Positions 54,701-63,930 are shown, counted from the first letter of the stretch. The stretch is 64,000 nt of DNA from Streptomyces sp. BV286 (GCF_019090165.1 NZ_JAHRIB010000147.1:1-64000), one strand, 5' to 3'. Made by a program: numbers and translations. Notes: generated by a model from the letters alone, not told the origin.

Positions 54701-55565
54701 GGCCGACCGGCTCATGTCGAACGCCCGCGACGAGGCCGACGACACGCTGGACAAGGCGCGCAAGGAAGCCAACAAGCGGCGGTCCGAGGCGGCCGAGCAG
54801 GTCGACAAGCTGATCACGGAGACGACCGCGGAGGCGGACAAGCTCCTCTCGGAGTCGCAGCAGAGCGCGCACAAGACGACCGCCGACGCGGAGACGCAGG
54901 CCGACACGATGGTGGGCGCGGCCCGCAACGAGGCGGAGCGGCTGCTCTCCGAGGCGACGGTCGAGGGCAACTCGCGGGTGGAGCGGGCCAGGACGGACGC
55001 GGACGAGCTGCTGGTCGGCGCGCGCCGGGACGCCACGGCCATAAGGGAGCGCGCGGAGGAGCTGCGTGACCGGATCACCGGCGAGATCGAGGAGCTGCAC
55101 GACCGGGCCCGCCGGGAGTCCGCCGAGACGATGAAGGCGGCGGGCGACCGCTGCGACGCGCTCATCAAGGCCGCCGAGGACCAGCTGAGGGAAGCCGAGG
55201 CGAAGGCCAAGGACCTGGTGTCGGAGGCCAACTCCGAAGCGGGCAAGGTCCGTATCGCCGCCGTGAAGAAGGCGGAAGGGCTCCTCAAGGAGGCCGAGCA
55301 GAAGAAGGCCGCGCTCATCTCCGAGGCCGAGGCGATCAGGTCCGAGGCGGTCCGGGAGGCGCGGGCCGCGGTCGAGGAGGGCAAGCGCGAGCTGGAGGTG
55401 CTGGTCCGGCGCCGCGAGGACATCAATGCCGAGATCTCCCGTGTCCAGGACGTCCTTGAGGCGTTGGAGTCGTTTGAGGCCCCGTCGAGCACGAAGGACG
55501 GGGGCGTCAAGGCGGGCGCTGCGGCCGGTGCGACTCGTTCGGGTGGGAAGCCGTCGGAGGGCTAG
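51717..55565 (+). CDS. scy: Scy, large coiled-coil polarity organiser
   Basis: About 1282 aa. The N-terminus HLSRFEAEMERLKTEREKAV is followed by almost continuous coiled coil rich in Ala, Glu, Arg, with an 11-residue (hendecad) rhythm of the AEAERxRAEA type from about residue 130 to 1190; almost no Pro and no Cys. Scy organises the hyphal tip with DivIVA and FilP and directs new tip formation. GTG 51717 is preferred (RGYERQERE); an in-frame GTG at 51669 adds 16 residues and cannot be excluded. Coding repeats make recombination and frameshift errors likely in assembly. Located immediately before filP. Confidence 0.93.
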   Translation: MRGYERQEREPAADVDHLSRFEAEMERLKTEREKAVQHAEDLGYQVEVLRAKLHEARRALATRPAYDSADIGYQAEQMLRNAQIQADQLRQDAERELSQARAQTQRILQEHAEQAARLQAELHQEAVTRRQQLDQELSERRQSVESHVNENVAWAEQLRARSEQQARRLVDESRTEAEQALTAARAEAERVAAEARQRLQSDAEQARAEAEALLRRARTDAERLLNAASTQAQEATDHAEQLRTSTASDSDNARRQAGELSRAAEQRIQEADTALREARAEAEKVLAEAKEAATKALSSAESANEQRTRTAKEQVARLVSEATKEAESTKSEAEQVVADARTKAEKIIAEAEENARSLTAEETASQLSKAARTAEDVLNKASEEAKSTTKAASEEAERIRAEAEAEADRLRAEAHDIAEQLKGTAKDDTKEYRAKTVELQEEARRLRGDAEQLRADANAEGERIRSEARREAVQQIEEAAKTAEELLSKAKADADELRSNATTESQRVRTEAIERATTLRRQAEETLERTRAEAERHRAEAVEQSEEIQADAERAARELHEDTERAIAARQAEAAEGLARLHTEAEERLASAEQALTDARAQAERIRREAAEEIDRLRGEAAERIRTLQAQAETEAERLRTEAAADASASRAEGESIAVRLRSEAAAEAERLKSEAQDSADRVRAEAQAAAERLATEAAEALSAAQEEAARRRREAEELLGAARQEADQERERAREQSEELLASARNRVEEAQTEAVRLVEEADRRATEMVSAAEQTAQQVRDSVAGLHEQAQEEITGLRSAAEHVAERMRTEAQQEADRVRADAYAERERASEDGNRIRREAQEESEAAKSLAERTVSEAIAESERLRSDASEYVQRARTEASDAIASAEQDASRSRADAREDANRIRSDAATQADTLLTETTSEVERLIAETNQEAERVRAESVAKAEQLISDATGDAERLRAEAADTVGSAQQHAERIRSEAQRVKAEAAAEADRLMSNARDEADDTLDKARKEANKRRSEAAEQVDKLITETTAEADKLLSESQQSAHKTTADAETQADTMVGAARNEAERLLSEATVEGNSRVERARTDADELLVGARRDATAIRERAEELRDRITGEIEELHDRARRESAETMKAAGDRCDALIKAAEDQLREAEAKAKDLVSEANSEAGKVRIAAVKKAEGLLKEAEQKKAALISEAEAIRSEAVREARAAVEEGKRELEVLVRRREDINAEISRVQDVLEALESFEAPSSTKDGGVKAGAAAGATRSGGKPSEG

Positions 55566-55746
55566 CCAAGGGCCAACTTCCGTGCTTGTCAGGGGCGCTC
55601 AGCAAAGTCTCTGGCAAGCGGTCCGGCAGTTAGCCACCGAAAAGGGTGTCATTCTCCATATCAATCGGGCTACTGCTCGATGACACACCGTTCTGGCCCC
55701 TAGGATTCCATCTATCACCTCACCGGTCTCATTCGACAGGAACCCC

Positions 55747-56682
55747 ATGAGCGACACTTCCCCCTACGGCTTCGAGCTTGTGCGGCGTGGGTACGACCGC
55801 GCTCAGGTGGACGAACGCATTTCGAAGCTCGTCTCCGACCGTGACAGCGCTCTGGCCCGTATCACTGCTCTCGAGAAGCGCATCGAGGAACTTCATCTCG
55901 AAACGCAGAACGCCCAGGCCCAGGTAAGCGACGCCGAGCCGTCGTACGCCGGCCTCGGCGCGCGCGTCGAGAAGATCCTCCGCCTCGCCGAGGAGGAGGC
56001 CAAGGACCTGCGCGAGGAGGCCCGTCGCGCGGCGGAACAGCACCGTGAGCTCGCCGAATCGGCGGCCCAGCAGGTGCGCAACGACGCAGAATCGTTCTCT
56101 GCGGACCGCAAGTCCAAGGCCGAGGACGAGGGCGTCCGGATCGTCGAGAAGGCCAAGTCCGACGCGTCGCAGCTGCGCCAGGAGGCGACGAAGGACGCTC
56201 AGTCGAAGCGTGAGGAGGCGGACGCCCTCTTCGAGGAGACCCGTGCGAAGGCCGCGCAGGCCGCCGCCGACTTCGAGACGAACCTCGCCAAGCGCCGGGA
56301 GCAGTCCGAGCGTGACCTGGCCTCGCGTCAGGCCAAGGCCGAGAAGCGTCTCGCGGAGATCGAGCACCGGGCGGAGCAGCTGCGCCTGGAGGCCGAGAAG
56401 CTGCGTACGGACGCCGAGCGCCGCGCCCGTCAGACGGTGGAGACGGCTCAGCGCCAGGCCGAGGACATCGTGGCCGACGCGAACGCCAAGGCGGACCGGA
56501 TCCGTTCGGAGTCCGAGCGCGAGCTGGCGGCTCTCACGAACCGCCGCGACTCGATCAACGCCCAGCTGACGAACGTGCGCGAGATGCTGGCGACGCTCAC
56601 CGGTGCCGCTGTGGCCGCCGCGGGCTCTCCGGCCGACGACGAGCCGATCTCTCGGGGGGTGCCGGCTCAGCAGACCCGGTAG
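55747..56682 (+). CDS. filP: FilP, intermediate-filament-like coiled-coil protein
   Basis: 311 aa, the expected length. N-terminal DivIVA-like segment YGFELVRRGYDRAQVDERISKL, then a long coiled coil (about 60-275) and a short tail. FilP forms a stress-bearing network behind growing tips and binds DivIVA. 181 bp after scy; followed by a strong terminator. Confidence 0.95.
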   Translation: MSDTSPYGFELVRRGYDRAQVDERISKLVSDRDSALARITALEKRIEELHLETQNAQAQVSDAEPSYAGLGARVEKILRLAEEEAKDLREEARRAAEQHRELAESAAQQVRNDAESFSADRKSKAEDEGVRIVEKAKSDASQLRQEATKDAQSKREEADALFEETRAKAAQAAADFETNLAKRREQSERDLASRQAKAEKRLAEIEHRAEQLRLEAEKLRTDAERRARQTVETAQRQAEDIVADANAKADRIRSESERELAALTNRRDSINAQLTNVREMLATLTGAAVAAAGSPADDEPISRGVPAQQTR

Positions 56683-56721
56683 GTGCGGGTCATGGGGATC
56701 TGCGGGTCCGTTCGGGCTGGT

Positions 56722-56747
56722 CGCGCAGTTCCCCCGCGCCCCTGAAG
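56722..56747. repeat. Dispersed repeat core copy
   Basis: CGCGCAGTTCCCCCGCGCCCCT is a further copy of the core at 9445-9609, here after filP, with a nearby GCAGGGGCGCGCG arm that can pair with its end. Confidence 0.75.
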
Positions 56748-56776
56748 CAGGGGCGCGCGCCCGTTGCGCCTGGTTC

Positions 56777-56810
56777 AAGGCCCCCTGCCACTCCGGTGGC
56801 AGGGGGCTTT
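56777..56810 (+). terminator. Intrinsic terminator downstream of filP
   Basis: GCCCCCTGCCAC (56780-56791) pairs perfectly with 56796-56807; the ends AAGG/CTTT extend it and a T-run follows. 98 bp beyond the filP stop. Confidence 0.88.
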
Positions 56811-56831
56811 GTCGCGTTCTAGCGTGGGCCC

Positions 56832-57818
56832 ATGATCGAGCTCGAAGGGCTGACCAAGCGGTACGGCGAGAAGATGGCGGTGAACCAGCTGACGTTCGCC
56901 GTGCGGCCCGGGGTCGTCACCGGGTTCCTCGGGCCGAACGGCGCCGGGAAGTCCACGACGATGCGGATGATGCTCGGCCTCGACCGGCCGACCGCGGGTG
57001 ACGTCCGGATCGACGGGCAGCACTACGACCGCCTCAAGGATCCGCTGAAGTACATCGGGGGTCTCCTCGACGCCAAGGCCATGCACGGCGGGCGCAGTGC
57101 CTTCAACCACCTCCTGTGCCTGGCGCAGAGCAACGGCATCCCGAGGTCGCGGGTGCACGAGGTCCTCGACACCGTCGGCCTCACGGCGGTGGCGAAGAAG
57201 AAGGCGAAGGGCTTCTCCCTCGGTATGGGGCAGCGGCTCGGCATCGCGGGCGCGCTGCTCGGCGACCCGCGGATCCTGATGTTCGACGAGCCGGTCAACG
57301 GGCTCGACCCCGAGGGCATCCACTGGATCCGCAACCTGATGAAGTCCCTCGCCGCCCAGGGCCGTACGGTCTTCGTCTCCTCGCACCTGATGAGCGAGAT
57401 GGCGCTGACGGCCGACCACCTCGTCGTGATCGGCCAGGGCCGGCTGCTCGCGGACACCTCCATGGCCGGTTTCATCCGCGAGAACTCCCGGTCGTACGTA
57501 CGGATCCGGTCGCCTCAGCGGGAATCGCTGCTCGACGTGCTGCACTCGGCGGGGGTCACGGTCGTCGAGACGGGCAACGGGACGCTGGAGGTGGACGGTT
57601 CGAAGTCGGAGCACATCGGTGAGCTCGCCGCACAGCACCGGATCGTGCTGCACGAGCTGAGCCCCCAGCAGGCCTCGCTGGAGGAGGCGTTCATGCAGCT
57701 GACGGCGGAGTCGGTGGAGTACCACGCGCACGCCGACACCCCACTCGCCGCCGCCCCGCCGCCCCCTCCCGGCGAGCAGCGGGGACCGCACTGGGGCACC
57801 GACTGGAAGAAGGGCTGA
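56832..57818 (+). CDS. ABC transporter ATPase (CcmA/NatA type)
   Basis: 328 aa. Walker A GPNGAGKS (34-41), signature LGMGQRLG, Walker B LMFDEPVNGLDPEG and H-loop SSHLMSEMAL; a C-terminal domain of about 90 residues follows. First of two near-identical ATPase-permease pairs after filP. The paired permease begins four bases after the stop. An exporter role is likely; substrate unknown. Confidence 0.93.
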   Translation: MIELEGLTKRYGEKMAVNQLTFAVRPGVVTGFLGPNGAGKSTTMRMMLGLDRPTAGDVRIDGQHYDRLKDPLKYIGGLLDAKAMHGGRSAFNHLLCLAQSNGIPRSRVHEVLDTVGLTAVAKKKAKGFSLGMGQRLGIAGALLGDPRILMFDEPVNGLDPEGIHWIRNLMKSLAAQGRTVFVSSHLMSEMALTADHLVVIGQGRLLADTSMAGFIRENSRSYVRIRSPQRESLLDVLHSAGVTVVETGNGTLEVDGSKSEHIGELAAQHRIVLHELSPQQASLEEAFMQLTAESVEYHAHADTPLAAAPPPPPGEQRGPHWGTDWKKG

Positions 57819-57822
57819 ACCC

Positions 57823-58593
57823 ATGGCCGCGACCCAGGTCGTCCGCTCCGAGTGGACCAAGATCCGGTCGGTGGCGTCCACGGTGTGGACGCTGAGTCTC
57901 GCCGCCGTGGTGACCGTCGTGCTCGGTGTGCTGATCTCGCTGCTGTCCAAGAACGAGTTCGACAAGCTGAGCGCGAAGGACCGGCTCTCCTTCGACCCCA
58001 CGTTCATCAGCTTCGCGGGAATGAGCCTCGGTCAGCTGGCGATGATCGTGTTCGGCGTGCTGGTGGTGTCCAACGAGTACAGCACCGGCATGATCCGCAC
58101 CTCGCTCTCCGCGGTCCCCCAGCGCGGCACGTTCCTCTTCAGCAAGATCGCGGTGGCGACCGGGCTCGCCTTCCTCGTCGCCCTCGTGACCAGTTTCGTC
58201 GCGTTCTTCCTCGGCCAGGCGATGCTCGGCTCGCACCGGGCGTCGATCGGCGACCCGGGCGTGCTGCGCGCGGTCATCGGCGGCGGTCTCTACATGACCC
58301 TCATCGCCGTCTTCTCGATGGGCGTCGCCACGATGCTCCGCAGCCCGATGCTCTCCCTCGGCATCCTGATGCCGTTCTTCTTCCTCATCTCCGCCATCCT
58401 CGGCAACGTCTCGGCCACCAAGAAGGTCGGCCAGTACCTGCCCGACCAGGCGGGCAGCAAGATCATGCAGGTGGTGACCCCGGTCGACGACGACGTGCCG
58501 TACGGGCCCTGGGGCGGCCTCGGGATCATGGTGCTGTGGGTGGTCCTCGCGGTGGCCGGCGGGTACGTGCTGCTCAAGAGGAGGGACGCGTAG
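57823..58593 (+). CDS. ABC-2-type permease
   Basis: 256 aa, six predicted spans, starts RSEWTKIRSVASTVWTL (typical of this permease family) and contains VLVVSNEYSTGMIRTSLSAVP. Partner of the ATPase at 56832. Confidence 0.92.
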   Translation: MAATQVVRSEWTKIRSVASTVWTLSLAAVVTVVLGVLISLLSKNEFDKLSAKDRLSFDPTFISFAGMSLGQLAMIVFGVLVVSNEYSTGMIRTSLSAVPQRGTFLFSKIAVATGLAFLVALVTSFVAFFLGQAMLGSHRASIGDPGVLRAVIGGGLYMTLIAVFSMGVATMLRSPMLSLGILMPFFFLISAILGNVSATKKVGQYLPDQAGSKIMQVVTPVDDDVPYGPWGGLGIMVLWVVLAVAGGYVLLKRRDA

Positions 58594-58701
58594 GAGTGTT
58601 TTTTACCCGCTCTTGAAGGGAACCGTCAGCGCCCCGATATCCTCCTAACCCTTACGGGGGCGTGTGCCCCGACGTCCTGAAGCTTTCGATGGGTGCGGAG
58701 A

Positions 58702-59934
58702 ATGATCGAGGCAGTCGGCCTGACGAAGCGCTACGGCGACAAGACAGCCGTGTACAACCTTTCCTTCCAGGTGCGACCCGGTTCCGTCACCGGCTTCCTC
58801 GGGCCCAACGGGTCGGGCAAGTCGACGACCATGCGCATGATCCTCGGGCTCGACAACCCGACCTCCGGCCAGGTGACCATCGGCGGATACCCGTACCGCA
58901 GGCTGCCCAACGCCCCCCGCCAGGTCGGCGCGCTCCTCGACGCCAAGGCCGTGCACGGCGGCCGGCACGCCCGCAACCACCTGCTGTGCCTGGCCCAGCT
59001 GTCGGGCATCCCCGCCCGCCGGGTGGACGAGGTGCTCGGTGTCGTGGGCCTCCAGGACGTGGCGCGAAAGCGCTCCAAGGGCTTCTCCCTCGGCATGGGC
59101 CAGCGGCTCGGCATCGCGGCCGCGCTGCTCGGCGACCCGCAGGTGCTGCTCTTCGACGAGCCGGTCAACGGGCTCGACCCCGAGGGCATCCTGTGGGTGC
59201 GCAACCTGATGAAGTCGCTGGCCGCGGAGGGCCGGACCGTCTTCGTCTCCTCGCACCTCATGAGCGAGATGGCCCTCACCGCCGACCACCTCATCGTGAT
59301 CGGCCGCGGTCAGCTCCTCGCCGACATGAGCGTCGGCGCCTTCATCTCGGCCAACTCCGCCGACTTCGCGCGCGTGCGGACGCCCGACACCGAGCCCCAC
59401 CAGCGCGAGAAGCTGACGTCCGCGCTCACGGAGGCGGGCGGTCAGGTGATGCCGGAGCAGGACGGCGGGCTGCGGGTCACCGGTCTGCCGCTGCCGCGCA
59501 TCAGCGACCTCGCGCACGAGGCGGACGTACGCCTGTGGGAGCTCTCGCCCCACCAGGCCTCGCTGGAGGAGGCGTACATGCGGATGACGCAGGGAGCCGT
59601 CGACTACCGCTCCAGCATCGACCAGCGCGCCGGCCTGCAGCAGGAGCTGCCGCCGGGGGCCGTGCCGCCGCCGCAGATGCCGGTGCCGGGACAGGGCCAG
59701 CCGGGCTGGTACGCCCCGCCGCCGCCCCAGCAGGGCGGGCAGCCGTTCGCGATGCCGCAGGGACAGCCCCCGGCGGGCCCGTACGGCGCTCCGGGCGCCC
59801 CCGGGGCCGGGGAGCCCAATCCGTACGCCCAGCCCGCCCCCGCGCCGTCCGCAGCCGCTCCCGCGGCGCCTGCGGCCGCCCCCGCACAGCCCGCCGCCGC
59901 CCCCGACCTGACCAAGCCCGAGGACGCCCGATGA
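58702..59934 (+). CDS. ABC transporter ATPase with Pro/Gln/Ala-rich tail
   Basis: 410 aa. The core is a paralogue of the ATPase at 56832 (Walker A GPNGSGKS, LGMGQRLG, FDEPVNGLDPEG). Beyond about residue 310 a tail of about 95 residues is added, dominated by Pro, Gln, Gly and Ala (GQPGWYAPPPPQQGGQPFA). ATG 58702 is taken as start; GTG 58693 is also in frame. Stop overlaps the next ATG. Confidence 0.9.
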   Translation: MIEAVGLTKRYGDKTAVYNLSFQVRPGSVTGFLGPNGSGKSTTMRMILGLDNPTSGQVTIGGYPYRRLPNAPRQVGALLDAKAVHGGRHARNHLLCLAQLSGIPARRVDEVLGVVGLQDVARKRSKGFSLGMGQRLGIAAALLGDPQVLLFDEPVNGLDPEGILWVRNLMKSLAAEGRTVFVSSHLMSEMALTADHLIVIGRGQLLADMSVGAFISANSADFARVRTPDTEPHQREKLTSALTEAGGQVMPEQDGGLRVTGLPLPRISDLAHEADVRLWELSPHQASLEEAYMRMTQGAVDYRSSIDQRAGLQQELPPGAVPPPQMPVPGQGQPGWYAPPPPQQGGQPFAMPQGQPPAGPYGAPGAPGAGEPNPYAQPAPAPSAAAPAAPAAAPAQPAAAPDLTKPEDAR

Positions 59935-60776
59935 GCACGCCCCAGCCGCAGACGCATCAGCAGGCCGCCCCTGCCCCGAACTGGCAGTCGGCGCCCGGGA
60001 CTTCGTACACCTCGCCGATCCCGATCACGCGCACCCACCTCGGTCACGCGCTCACCTCGGAGTGGACGAAGATCAAGTCGGTGCGCTCCACGATGTGGAC
60101 GCTCGGGGTCTTCCTGCTCCTGGTCGTGGGCATCGGCCTGCTCGTCGCCGCCCAGACGACCGACGAGGACTACCGGAGCGTCCCGTACACGATCCCCGCC
60201 TTCTTCGGGCTGATCCTCGGACAGATCTGCCTGATCACCCTGGGTGTGCTGGTGGTCTCGTCCGAGTACGGCACGGGCATGATCCGTACGACGTTCACGG
60301 CCTCGCCCCAGCGTCACCGGGTGCTCACCGCCAAGCTGCTGGTCTTCTTCGTCGTCGCGTTCGTCGTGTCGGCCCTCGCCATCGGGTTCGTGGGCCTCGT
60401 CACCTCGGGCATGCACGGCGGGTCGTCGGACAACGAGTGGGGCGGGACCGTCCTGAAGGGCGCGCTCTACGTGTCGCTGCTCGGCGTGCTCGCGCTGGCC
60501 GTGGGCTCGATGCTGCGGCACTCCGCGGGCGCGATCACCGCGATGCTCGGTGTGGTGCTGGTGCCGGCGATCCTGCCCGCGTTCCTGCTGATGTCCGAGA
60601 GCATGCGCACGATCGGCGAGAAGATGATGGAGTACAACGCTCCGAACGCGCTCGCCCAGATCTTCGAGATCGACAGCGAGAACGGCGGCGGGGGCTCACA
60701 ACTCGCCCTGCTCGCCGGCGTGACCGCGGCGGCCATCGCGGGCGCCTACGTCCTGCTGGAACGGCGGGACGTGTAG
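59931..60776 (+). CDS. ABC-2-type permease
   Basis: 281 aa. Begins with a Gln/Pro-rich cytoplasmic segment, then TSEWTKIKSVRSTMWTLG and six spans; VVSSEYGTGMIRTTFTASP matches its paralogue at 57823. Starts within the ATPase stop (ATGA). Confidence 0.92.
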   Translation: MSTPQPQTHQQAAPAPNWQSAPGTSYTSPIPITRTHLGHALTSEWTKIKSVRSTMWTLGVFLLLVVGIGLLVAAQTTDEDYRSVPYTIPAFFGLILGQICLITLGVLVVSSEYGTGMIRTTFTASPQRHRVLTAKLLVFFVVAFVVSALAIGFVGLVTSGMHGGSSDNEWGGTVLKGALYVSLLGVLALAVGSMLRHSAGAITAMLGVVLVPAILPAFLLMSESMRTIGEKMMEYNAPNALAQIFEIDSENGGGGSQLALLAGVTAAAIAGAYVLLERRDV

Positions 60777-60833
60777 GCGCCGGACGTGTAGGCGCGGAAC
60801 GTGGACCGGGGGCGGACGTCGCCCGTCACGGCA

Positions 60834-61175
60834 CTAGAACCTCGGCGCGTTACGGGACCGCTGCACCCGCGTGGTGCGGCGGTCCTTCGCGTTCCAGCAC
60901 GCCTTGTGCCAGTGACGGCGCTCGTCGACGCCGGAGTGCTCGGGCCAGGCCACCACGTGCGGGACGCCGGAGGGGATCTGCTGGTCGCAGCCGGGGCAGC
61001 GGTACGTCTTGCCCTGCGCGCTCGCGCCCGCCACGTGCCGCACGCTCCACGCATCGCCCTGCCAGCTCTCCGAGGACTGCCAGCCCCCGTAGCGGTCGGA
61101 CGGGTCCGATCCGTCTGCGGACGCGCTCCGACCGGAGCCGTCCGCACCCTTGGGACGGTTGCGACGCGGGGACAC
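60834..61175 (-). CDS. Small zinc-ribbon-like protein
   Basis: 113 aa. A basic, Ser/Asp-rich N-terminus, then CPGCDQ, and further on HWHKACWNAK; the CxxC...H/C pattern would hold one zinc. Start GTG 61175 is chosen because GTGAGG stands about 7 nt upstream; GTG 61187 is alternative. Annotated in relatives as ATP/GTP-binding, but no P-loop is present here. It converges with the ABC operon. Confidence 0.72.
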   Translation of the reverse strand: MSPRRNRPKGADGSGRSASADGSDPSDRYGGWQSSESWQGDAWSVRHVAGASAQGKTYRCPGCDQQIPSGVPHVVAWPEHSGVDERRHWHKACWNAKDRRTTRVQRSRNAPRF

Positions 61176-61392
61176 GGGACACCTCACGGAGCTATACAGG
61201 GAGCACGGGCCGCGTCCAGCCTACGCGGAGCACCCAGGGGTACGCGTACGTCACCAATCCCCACAGATCCACCGCACGGCCGGCCCATTCTGCAGACAAT
61301 CCGCCAATCTCCCCGCCAAGCCGTGTCCTTGGCACGTGTCAGACGGTTATGCGGGATGGGGAGCCGCGTCGGCACAAGGAGGCAGGAGTGCG

Positions 61393-62421
61393 ATGCGCGT
61401 AGGAAGTTTCGTTCTGGCGGCCCAGTTCCCAGGACAGGGCCAAGGCGAGGCGCTGCACCGCGCGGTGCGGTCCGCGGAGGTCGCCGAGGAGGCCGGCCTC
61501 GACACGGTGTGGCTGGCGGAGCACCACTTCGTGCCGTACGGGACGTGCCCGTCGGCCGTGACACTCGCGGCGTTACTGCTCGGCCGCACCCACCGTATCC
61601 GCGTGGGCACCGCGGTCAGTGTGCTGCCCACCGTGCACCCGGTGGCGCTCGGCGAGCAGGCCGCACTGCTGCACGTGACGTCCGGCGGGCGCTTCTCGCT
61701 CGGGGTGGGACGCGGGGGCCCCTGGGTCGACCTCGAGGTCTTCGGGACGGGCCTGGAGGCGTACGAGCGGGGGTTCCCGGAATCACTCGATCTGCTGGTG
61801 CGCTGGCTGCGCAGGCCGTCCGTCGCGGGCGGGTCCGAGCGCTTCGACTTCCGCGAAGTCCCCGTCGTGCCACGGCCGTCGGAGGCCCTGTCGGGCGGTG
61901 AGGGCCCCGAGGTCGTCGTGGCCTGCACCTCCCCGGCGAGCGTCCGGCTGGCCGCCGAGCGCAAACTGCCGATGCTGCTCGGCATGCACGTGGGGGACGA
62001 GGAGAAGGCCGAGATGGTCGCGCTGTGGCGTTCGTGCGCGCTCGCCGCGGGGCACACCCCCGACGACATCGCGGACGCCGCCCACGTCTCGGCCGGGCTC
62101 GCACAGATCGCCGACCGGCGGACGGACGCGGTGGAGACGCTCCTGAAGACCATGCCGGGCTGGCTGAAGCAGGGGCTCGACGCGCATGTGACGGTGGACG
62201 ACCGAAAGCGCTCGATGCGCGATCCCCTGGCGTACACCGAACTGCTCTGCGGCCTCCACCCGGTGGGCACTCCCCGCCTGTGCGCCGACCGCCTCGCGGC
62301 GACCTCCGAGCGCACGGGGATCACCCGCTTCGCCCTCCTCGTGGAAGGCACCGGTGATCTCGCGGCCACGGAGGAGAATGTCCGGCGCCTGGGGGGCGAG
62401 GTACTGCCGCGGCTCCGGTGA
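61393..62421 (+). CDS. LLM-class flavin-dependent oxidoreductase
   Basis: 342 aa luciferase-like TIM barrel. Typical elements: EVAEEAGLDTVWLAEHHFVPYG, RTHRIRVGTAVSVLPTVHPV and GRFSLGVGRGGPWVDLEVFG. Uses FMNH2 or F420. ATG 61393 is preceded by AAGGAGG. Substrate unknown. Confidence 0.9.
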   Translation: MRVGSFVLAAQFPGQGQGEALHRAVRSAEVAEEAGLDTVWLAEHHFVPYGTCPSAVTLAALLLGRTHRIRVGTAVSVLPTVHPVALGEQAALLHVTSGGRFSLGVGRGGPWVDLEVFGTGLEAYERGFPESLDLLVRWLRRPSVAGGSERFDFREVPVVPRPSEALSGGEGPEVVVACTSPASVRLAAERKLPMLLGMHVGDEEKAEMVALWRSCALAAGHTPDDIADAAHVSAGLAQIADRRTDAVETLLKTMPGWLKQGLDAHVTVDDRKRSMRDPLAYTELLCGLHPVGTPRLCADRLAATSERTGITRFALLVEGTGDLAATEENVRRLGGEVLPRLR

Positions 62422-62468
62422 ACCGGCCCGCACTCCCCCCGAAGGGAGCGGCGCCCCGGCTCAGCCTG

Positions 62469-62552
62469 CCCGCGGACCGGGCCGAACAGGCCCGGTCCGC
62501 GGGAAGCTTGCCGCCCCGGTACAGAACACCTCCCGCGTACGGGGCGGCAAGC
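62469..62552 (-). terminator. Two GC-rich hairpins downstream of the SCO5389-family gene
   Basis: First stem CCCGCGGACCGGGCC with its complement (62469-62503, 15 bp, 5-nt loop); second GCTTGCCGCCCC (62506-62517) with 62541-62552 (12 bp, 23-nt loop). They lie between convergent genes and may act in both directions. Confidence 0.7.
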
Positions 62553-62569
62553 CGTGCGACTCCACTGCC

Positions 62570-62962
62570 TCAGCAGTCCCGGAACTCCGGCGACTGGTTC
62601 AGCAACTGACTGCGCACCGACGTGAAGCGGGCCAGAGTGTCGTCCACCGAGCCGTCCAGCGGGAACACTGCCACCCGATGGCAGTTCTGGAAGGCCAGGC
62701 GTACGCCGAAGTGCCGCTGCAGCGCACCGCGTATCGCGTCGCTCGCGAGCGCACGCAGCAGCTGGCCACGCGCCTGCTCGTCCGGCGGAGGCGTCTGGTT
62801 GTCGGCGAAGTTGCCGCCGTCCACCTTCAGCTGAGCCACCAGGGAGCTGATCATCTCCCATGCGTAGGGCAGGGAGGTCCGGACGCAGTCGACGAATTCC
62901 GCTTCGTCGACCTCGCCTCGCTCGGCCTTTTCGAGTAGGGCCGGTGAGACGTCCAGCGACAT
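62570..62962 (-). CDS. SCO5389-family protein
   Basis: 130 aa, acidic, mostly helical. Starts MSLDVSPALLEKAERGEVDEAEF; cysteines at DCV, NCHR and the C-terminal RDC. Conserved in streptomycetes; no motif indicates an activity. Divergent from nucS with about 290 bp between. Confidence 0.83.
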   Translation of the reverse strand: MSLDVSPALLEKAERGEVDEAEFVDCVRTSLPYAWEMISSLVAQLKVDGGNFADNQTPPPDEQARGQLLRALASDAIRGALQRHFGVRLAFQNCHRVAVFPLDGSVDDTLARFTSVRSQLLNQSPEFRDC

Positions 62963-63249
62963 GGGTTCTCCTCTCGCACCCCCTCGGCCGAGGGGGTTGA
63001 CGGACAGGTAAGGAGACCGTGACGCCGAACACGCTGAGTACACGCGTCGCGACCTCCCGTTTATACGGTAGGCAACTGTTCGTGGCCGCACCAGGACATT
63101 GAGAAACCAGGCCAGTCCCAACGTGCACACAACCGGCCACTTTCGAACAGGGCTTATCCGGGGAAACAGGGGCGACCGGAAGAGTTGCGGTCAACGAGCC
63201 TCCTGGGCGGATCGCGCCGACCCGCACCGGTCGAGTAGCGTTGCCGACC

Positions 63250-63930
63250 ATGCGTCTCGTCATTGCCCGCTGCTCCGTTGACTACGCGGGCCGGCTCACC
63301 GCCCATCTCCCGTCGGCCCCCCGCCTCATCCTCGTGAAGGCGGACGGCAGTGTCTCGATCCATGCGGACGACCGGGCCTACAAGCCCCTCAACTGGATGT
63401 CGCCGCCCTGCACCCTGAAGGAGGGGCCGGGGGACGGTGAAGGCACGGCGGGTGTCTGGACCGTCATCAACAAGGCGGGCGAGAAGCTCATCATCACCAT
63501 GGAGGAGGTCCTCCACGACTCCTCGCACGAGCTCGGCGTGGACCCCGGCCTGATCAAGGACGGCGTGGAGGCGCACCTCCAGGAGCTCCTGGCCGACCGC
63601 ATCGACACCCTCGGAGAGGGCTACTCGCTGATCCGCCGCGAGTACATGACGGCCATCGGCCCGGTCGACATCCTCTGCCGCGACGCGGAGGGCCGTACCG
63701 TCGCCGTGGAGATCAAGCGGCGGGGCGAGATCGACGGCGTGGAGCAACTGACGCGCTACCTGGAGCTGTTGAACCGCGACCCGCACCTCGCGCCGGTCCG
63801 CGGCATCTTCGCCGCCCAGGAGATCAAGCCCCAGGCGCGCGTCCTCGCCACGGACCGGGGCATCGGCTGCGCGGTCCTCGACTACAACGCGCTGCGGGGC
63901 ATCGAGGACGACAAGCTGCGGCTGTTCTGA
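63250..63930 (+). CDS. nucS: Mismatch-specific endonuclease NucS (EndoMS)
   Basis: 226 aa. N-terminal DNA-binding domain, then a RecB-like PD-(D/E)xK nuclease: D140 in GPVDILCRD, E154 and K156 in VAVEIKRRGEIDGVEQL. The C-terminal DDKLRLF matches a sliding-clamp binding tail. NucS replaces MutS/MutL in actinobacteria and cuts at mismatches; loss raises mutation rate. Start ATG 63250. Confidence 0.96.
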   Translation: MRLVIARCSVDYAGRLTAHLPSAPRLILVKADGSVSIHADDRAYKPLNWMSPPCTLKEGPGDGEGTAGVWTVINKAGEKLIITMEEVLHDSSHELGVDPGLIKDGVEAHLQELLADRIDTLGEGYSLIRREYMTAIGPVDILCRDAEGRTVAVEIKRRGEIDGVEQLTRYLELLNRDPHLAPVRGIFAAQEIKPQARVLATDRGIGCAVLDYNALRGIEDDKLRLF

